In this document: piece after piece, positions 59,093 through 64,000 of the stretch
How the letters are laid out: every line of letters begins with the position of its first letter
How positions within the stretch are numbered: position 1 is the first letter of the stretch
NCBI GenBank assembly: GCA_036898135.1
Contig: CM072514.1
Location: forward strand, 6,889,637 to 6,953,636
DNA from: Oncomelania hupensis
Taxonomy: Eukaryota; Mollusca; Gastropoda; Littorinimorpha; Pomatiopsidae
Direction of reading: 5' to 3'
DNA length: 64,000 nt
Program-made: the position numbers and the translations under genes
The notes under the pieces: model-generated
The model's database searches: none
Told to the model about the DNA's origin: nothing
Seen by the model: only the letters and a program-made list of their open reading frames with translations

Positions 59093-60400
59093 AGATAAGA
59101 TAAGATAAGATAAGATAAGATAAGATAAGATAAGATAAGATAAGATAAGATAAGATATTACTTTATTAATCCAAAAGCATGGAAATTACATTGTCTGTCA
59201 ATTAAACATGTCCATTCATTCTTCTTTTACACACACATAAATATTTATACATTATTAATGATCTTCAAACACATGGACATATTTTCATAATGCAGATATT
59301 TCAATTAAGCAGTAAAACGGGTTAACGTAAGAATAGATAAATATGAGAATTAAAAACTTATTAGTGTGTAAACATATAAACTATTTATACAAAAACATTA
59401 AAAAAATAACAATAATTAAACTAACTAAGCTGCATGAGAGTTGTAGAGTATGTTTAGTAAGACCTACCGACTTGTTTGTTATGTGCTTGAATGGCAAGTG
59501 GTATGAATGAGTTCCTGTACCTATTTGATGTTCCCGCTGGTGCCCTAAAACGTCCACTCCTGTCTATCCGTCGAGAGTCAAATTCCAAGAAAAGTGGATG
59601 GTTACTGTCAGCCAAAATTGCAGTCAGCTTTTTTGTCACTTGTCTGCTATGTATCGTCGCTATGTCATCCTGTTCCCTCCCAACCACCCCACTAGCCCTT
59701 TTTATCTGTTTGTCCAATCTTCGTTTTTCTGTTTGTGATACGTTTCCTCCCCAACATGAGATTCCAAAAGAAATGATGCTTCCTATTACAGCTGTATAAA
59801 ACATTTGTAAAATTTCATGTTTTACATTAAAGGATCTCAGTTTTCTTAAACAAAACATTCTACTTTGCAGTCGCTTGTAAATGTATTTTGTGTTATCTTT
59901 CCAAGTGAATCTATCATCGATAACCACACCTAAATACTTATATGCATGCACTCTCTCTACTTCTTCTCCTTTGATAAAGATAGGATTAAAATCAAACTTG
60001 TTTCCCTTCCTAAAATCAATTATCATTTCTTTTGTTTTGCTTACATTAAGATCTAGAAAATTTGAATCACACCAGTTGACAAAGCTATCTATTTCATCTC
60101 TGTACATATTGTCCATGTTGTTGGTAATAAGACCAGAGAGTGCTGTGTCGTCTGCAAATTTTATTAGGGGACAGGATTCGTGCTTTTGTCTATGGTCTGC
60201 GGTGTACAAAGAAAACAAAAAAGGTGCTAGAACAGTTCCTTGAGGGGCTCCTGTATTAGTCAACACAATATTAGAATTGTATACAATAGAATTGGAATTG
60301 TTTTGAACTCTGACAAACTGAGGTCTATTTGTAAGATAGTCAAAAATCCATAGAATAGTTCTAATATCAACATTCATGCCTGCTAGTTTTTGAACAAGTG
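59093..60400 (-). mobile_element. 5'-truncated LINE with (TTATC)n tail
   Basis: Minus strand: RT half (60400-59454), 3' UTR (59453-59160) and a perfect (GATAA)n tract at 59093-59157 as the tail. Same tail type as the LINE at 51958 but clearly a different, less damaged subfamily. Confidence 0.85.
59454..60377 (-). CDS. LINE reverse transcriptase, C-terminal half, open frame
   Basis: 307 uninterrupted codons; the true frame continues a few codons upstream to about 60400, where the element is truncated. R-P-Q-F-V-R-V, G-A-P-Q-G-T-V-L-A-P, F-A-D-D-T-A-L (catalytic Asp pair, about 60150), F-L-D-L-N-V-S-K-T-K-E-M, Y-K-Y-L-G-V-V-I and a basic end R-Y-R-N-S-F-I-P-L-A. Fingers, first catalytic Asp and endonuclease are missing, so it cannot act alone. 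The open state suggests a relatively young insertion. The Met shown is not a real start. Confidence 0.85.
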   Translation of the reverse strand: MNVDIRTILWIFDYLTNRPQFVRVQNNSNSIVYNSNIVLTNTGAPQGTVLAPFLFSLYTADHRQKHESCPLIKFADDTALSGLITNNMDNMYRDEIDSFVNWCDSNFLDLNVSKTKEMIIDFRKGNKFDFNPIFIKGEEVERVHAYKYLGVVIDDRFTWKDNTKYIYKRLQSRMFCLRKLRSFNVKHEILQMFYTAVIGSIISFGISCWGGNVSQTEKRRLDKQIKRASGVVGREQDDIATIHSRQVTKKLTAILADSNHPLFLEFDSRRIDRSGRFRAPAGTSNRYRNSFIPLAIQAHNKQVGRSY

Positions 60401-60589
60401 AATATACTTATTTCATCCTCATAGAAATGGATAAAAATAAAACACAACAGTCAATCAATCAATTGTAAATTAACCAATCAAGGGTTAAGATGAATGTAGA
60501 CTCAAGGTGCTAACAACAGTAAGCTTACGATACTCAAATCGCAAGTGCAAAGTCAAATCACATTGTCAAGTATAATATTTGTTACTTAC

Positions 60590-60677
60590 CCCACGTGATT
60601 TCAACACACACAACTGTAAATGAAACATACACTACAAGAAAAATACAACATGCGCCAATAGAACTGTACATTAACAT
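60590..60677 (-). CDS. Exon 1 of secreted FTP/EGF lectin-like gene (signal peptide)
   Basis: Seen: an ATG at 60677 with A at -3 opens a 29-codon frame ending in TGGG followed by a strong donor, GTAAGT. The residues have a short polar start, a hydrophobic core (ACCIFLVVYVSFTVVC) and then VEITW, the layout of a cleavable signal peptide. A second in-frame ATG lies two codons on. The exon ends in phase 1, and exon 2 at 57072 begins in the matching phase. The joined residues across the junction (W-D-N-V-A-L) are the usual start of an FTP lectin domain. Inferred: this is the first coding exon of the gene that runs leftward through the window, so the product enters the secretory pathway. No promoter was identified upstream. 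Cleavage is probably near the C-V-E residues. Uncertainty: a short exon called from splice logic and frame continuity, not from homology. Confidence 0.72.
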
Positions 60678-61453
60678 GTTCGTTGCACTGCTGTTGCATA
60701 CAAATTGTTAGAAACATTCCTCGATACAGTGCCCACCTTGCTCTCTCTGAGTCTGACCAGGAAGTAAAATCCAACCAATCGTTTTCTGTGCCTTGTACTT
60801 ATCTTCTTGACATGCAAACTGTTGTTGAAACTTAGTGATCTGGACATTAGTCTTTGATGAACTCTATTTTGCCCTTGGTGTGGGTGTTGGTGGGTATGCA
60901 TGTGTGTGTGTGTGTGTGTGTGTGTGGGTGTGGGTGTGTGTTTAGTGTGTATAGGCCTATACGTGCTCTATTTAAGCAATGCTTGTCTGAGCTATCAGCA
61001 ATTGATTTTAAGTAATTATGCAGTTCAGTTTGTATTGTGCTGCCAATAGAATAACCATTTGGTTAAAACGATAGCAAAGTGGTGCAGTGTTTACGTAGAA
61101 TAATACTTTACCCAAAAGCTACAGATAGATGTTTACTTTTTTTTCATCCCCAAACCGTGGGGTGCCGGGGGTTTCAGTACAAATAGTATCCCCACTTTCT
61201 TAACATTTAGTGCTAAAAATTCCCACTGTTGCTGTTTTCTCCTTTGTTCCTTCTCATTCCTATTCTGTTCTATCAATCTACTATACTATCATCTTCTTCG
61301 CTAGACCTATCACCTACATTTTTTCTTGAAAACTCTTCCGGGACAAAACTCCTCATTTGTGTGTGAGGTCTGTTGAATCTGCTTGGGAATATTGGACGCT
61401 TTTTGCCAAATGGTCACTGGGGCTTCCTATGATACTATTATTTGGCAATGTAG
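60678..61453. other. Region upstream of exon 1, no gene recognised
   Basis: It should contain the 5' UTR and promoter of the lectin-like gene, but no clear TATA or initiator stands out. It includes a (TG)n tract at 60900-60945. Confidence 0.5.
60900..60945 (+). repeat. (TG)n microsatellite upstream of exon 1
   Basis: Imperfect TG tract about 220 bp upstream of the start codon of the minus-strand gene. Confidence 0.9.
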
Positions 61454-61663
61454 ACCATTCTGCAAGGCACAGTGCAAGGAGGTAGAAGAAGAGGGAGACA
61501 GAAAAAGAGGTGGGAGGACAACATTCAAGAATGGACTGGTTTGACACTGAGCGAAGCCATCAGGGTTGCTGAGGACAGAAAAGGCTGGAGTACGCTGGTT
61601 AAACAATCATCTGTTGTGCCCCTACGACCTCCGAGTTACGCGATAGATAGGATAGGATAGGAA
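61454..61663 (+). mobile_element. RTE-like LINE 3' fragment
   Basis: Begins ACCATTCTGCAAGGCACAGT; the frame from 61472 has G-G-R-R-R-G-R-Q-K-K-R-W-E-D-N-I-Q-E-W and S-S-V-V-P-L-R-P to the end, then GATAGATAGGATAGGATAGG. No stop within the fragment. 5'-truncated. Confidence 0.85.
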
Positions 61664-62389
61664 TGTAGGCATTTTATATGTATGTGTTTTGTTGATATTT
61701 TATAATGATGTTTTAATCTGTAAGCAATGAATAACTAACTAACTAACCCCAAACAAAGATCAAAGCTATATATGGAAGAAGGACCATCACATTGCGACAA
61801 CACATAAGCTTATCAGCGTATGGTATGTGCTGCACGGTAGACCTACGTTTGATGCTATGCCGTGTTACATAAAAGCTACTTAACTATACAAATATGAAAG
61901 AGCTACTCGCTATTTTCGCACGCAAAGTAGCTTAGTGAACGGAAATCAGTGAGTGATGGACTTAGAAAAATGATGTGGTGTTGTAGAAATACTGCAGGGA
62001 CTCTTGGCCAGAGTTTGGTTACACTTGCTATTTTTCGGCCACAGGCGCACGTATCTGGATACCATAGCGCCCACTTCAACATTCTTCGTACCCGCCTCTC
62101 TCCCACCTCCACCCCCTTTTTCCTCCCCTAACTTGCTTACCTCCTCCTCTCTCTCCGCCGTCCCTCTCCACATGTGTCCACATTATTGTGTAGGGTTTCA
62201 GGCAGCTTTTTGTGCAGATAAAAATGTATTTATCTTCTTGCAGGCCCGATGTGTTAAATCATAAACAAGGTGACATGGCAACAAGCGGGGTCTGTATTCA
62301 CTTCAGTAAACGACATGGTTATTATACTAATTTGGTAATGGGAGGCTCTCTTCCTACTGCAACGATGTTGGTGGATTTGATATTATTTT

Positions 62390-62428
<39 letters not shown>

Positions 62429-62454
62429 TTTGTTTATTTTTGACAATGATGGTA
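61664..62454. other. No gene recognised; (TTTA)n at 62392-62440
   Basis: Apart from a TTTATTTATT tract the sequence has no recognisable coding or element ends. Confidence 0.5.
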
Positions 62455-62590
62455 TGAGTACACACTAATAAGAGGGTGGCACTGTAAAGTGATTGTGTTA
62501 AATGGTGGTGTACTTCATCTGTACACTACAGTTGCTGTGTCCTAAACCTTAATAAAGGTTGGGATCTATCGGCTGACATGTAAACACCAC
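62455..62590 (+). repeat. Dispersed repeat shared with 24030-24170
   Basis: Second member of the non-coding family described at 24030, diverged by substitutions and small indels. Confidence 0.65.
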
Positions 62591-63260
62591 TTGCTCTCTT
62601 CAATACTTTAAAAAATGAGATTACTTGGAAAATTGCATCGGGCTCACAGTAAAAGATGATAAAATGGACAGCCGTTGTTCAAACCAACTACACTGCTTTG
62701 AAGTTTAGGCGTCTCTACCTTGTTTTGTAAGCAAAAAACTGGCCCACAATTATTACTACTATACACACTTTAATGACGGTGCTATGTTTAGAATCAATCC
62801 TGGAAGCTATTGGTAGGCACGTGCACATAAACGAATGAATGTTTTAATTATTATGAAACCATAGAATATTTTTGAAAGAGGTGTTGTGTGTGTTGTGTGC
62901 TTAATCTCTTTTTTCCAGTGTGGCAATGTTCACTGTGCATTTAAAATGCATATATCAGGCTAAAATGTGTGATCATTGTCCTCTTAACGTCCTAAATCAT
63001 TTTTCGTAATACTTTCTTGTTCAGTGTGCTTTCTTGTTCAATGTGCTTTCTTGTTTGTTGTTAGTGACTCCACGATCAAAAGCTTTGAAATGACATTTTA
63101 AGAGCATTTATAAATGTGTTACGAACATATCTTGACTGTGACTTTGATCATGACGTGAGGTCACATAATCACTGACAATGCTCTCGTGGAGATATACCAT
63201 CCTACCTAGTTTGGCTCGAGCAGTTTTCATATATTCAGAGTAATTAGCAACGGTAAAGTC
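62591..63260. other. No gene recognised
   Basis: No open frame of note. A short CTTTCTTGTTCA direct repeat lies near 63010-63050. Confidence 0.5.
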
Positions 63261-64000
63261 CTTGCAGATCACGAAGGCACAGTCGGCGTAATGGGTAGAG
63301 CAATCTCCAACCTCCGTTTTGCGGATGACGTTGATGGATTGACTGGAGAGGAACAAGAACTTGAACAGCTGGTACAGAGGCTTGACACCACCTCCAAAAC
63401 ATATGGAATGACAATAAGTGCAGAGAAGACCAAAATGATGACCAACAACACCAATGGCTTCAACGCGGACCTCAACGTCCAAGGCCAATCCCTCAACACA
63501 GTGCATAGCTTCAAATATTTAGGAGAAATTGTATCAGGCAATGAGTCACGACAGGAAGTACACTCCAGGATCGCACAAATAAATGCGCCCCTGACAAGAT
63601 TGAAGCCCATTTGGAAAGACAGGACCATCAATCTACATTCCAAGTTAAGGCTGCTGCGCTCCCTTGTCATCTCAATTTTCCTGTCCGCATGTAAAACATG
63701 GACCCTCCCAGCAGATCTACAACAAAGAATACAAAGCATGGAGATGAGGTGCTACGAAAGACTTCTGGGCATTTTCTATACCCAGCACATCACCCACAAC
63801 GACGTCCGACAGACCATCACACAAGCCATTGGACAACACGATAACATGCTCACAGTGGTGAAGAAACGGAAACTCCGATGGTATGGCAATGTCAGCAGAG
63901 CATCAAGCCTTGCAAAGACCATTTTGCAAGGCATGGTGAAAGGAGGCAGAAGAAGAGGGAGACAGAAAAAGAGGTGGGAGGACAACATTCGAGAATTGAC
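63261..64000 (+). CDS. RTE-like LINE RT C-terminal half, open, runs off window
   Basis: From CTTGCAGATCACGAAGG at 63261 the plus-strand frame is open for all 246 codons to the window end. It reads L-R-F-A-D-D-V-D-G-L (catalytic box at about 63317), A-E-K-T-K-M-M-T-N-N-T, F-K-Y-L-G, W-Y-G-N-V and G-R-R-R-G-R-Q-K-K-R-W-E-D-N-I. Sequence left of 63261 is unrelated, so the element is 5'-truncated and has no start codon of its own. The least damaged member of the family here: no stop or frameshift, unlike the copies at 8794 and 20636. Confidence 0.88.

Noticed and set aside
60671..60901. A 76-residue minus-strand frame upstream of exon 1
   Set aside because: Starts in the (TG)n tract and shows no domain; exon 1 lies in another frame with clear signal-peptide and splice features.

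Overview
The window is AT-rich animal DNA, not bacterial: coding sequence is split by GT/AG introns, and most of the sequence is retrotransposons, DNA transposons, tRNA-derived SINEs and long microsatellites. The mix of RTE-like, CR1-like and I-clade LINEs, Harbinger and hAT remnants, SINEs with LINE-like tails, GACCTTGACC-rich repeats and a secreted lectin/EGF protein suggests a lophotrochozoan, probably a mollusc. The species cannot be named from this alone.

One host gene can be supported, on the minus strand, and it runs across almost the whole window. Exon 1 (60590-60677) starts with ATG and encodes a signal peptide. Exon 2 (56872-57072) and exon 3 (46896-47138) encode the two halves of a fucolectin-type (FTP, F5/8C-like) domain. 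Exon 4 (30240-30351) encodes a cysteine-rich EGF/laminin-like module and exon 5 (29815-29934) a canonical EGF-like domain. All junctions are phase 1 with good splice sites, so any internal exon can be skipped or repeated without losing frame. The gene continues off the left edge. The product is a secreted or cell-surface lectin-like EGF protein.

The dominant structure is a near-perfect direct duplication: 1-22891 is repeated at 29220-52111. The simplest reading is a tandem duplication with a 29,220-bp unit (22892-52111), whose first copy begins about 6.3 kb left of the window. It carries second copies of exons 3, 4 and 5 (17676-17918, 1021-1131, 596-715). By eye the copies differ only by about 17 indels, nearly all in microsatellites or homopolymers. 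One extra T in the downstream copy frameshifts exon 4. This could be a very young duplication or an assembly artefact.

The duplicated unit holds, in order: intronic sequence and a dispersed repeat; a MITE; a Harbinger fragment; a tRNA-derived SINE; an RTE-like LINE broken by a TIR transposon; an I-clade LINE (endonuclease, RT, RNase H, C-terminal Cys/His motif) broken by two solo LTRs of one family, one of which contains a CR1-like LINE tail; exon 3; three more RTE-like pieces, one carrying a small TIR element; a second SINE; and the 3' tail of another LINE. The inter-copy segment 22892-29219 has LINE and LTR-like repeats, a gypsy integrase remnant, and an inverted-repeat element split by a hAT element with a perfect 8-bp target duplication.

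Right of the duplication (52112-64000) are a minus-strand LINE split by an LTR-like repeat and a second LINE, then exon 2, a THAP-containing DNA transposon remnant, a LINE with an open RT half, exon 1, and two RTE-like pieces. The last has an open reading frame that runs off the window end.
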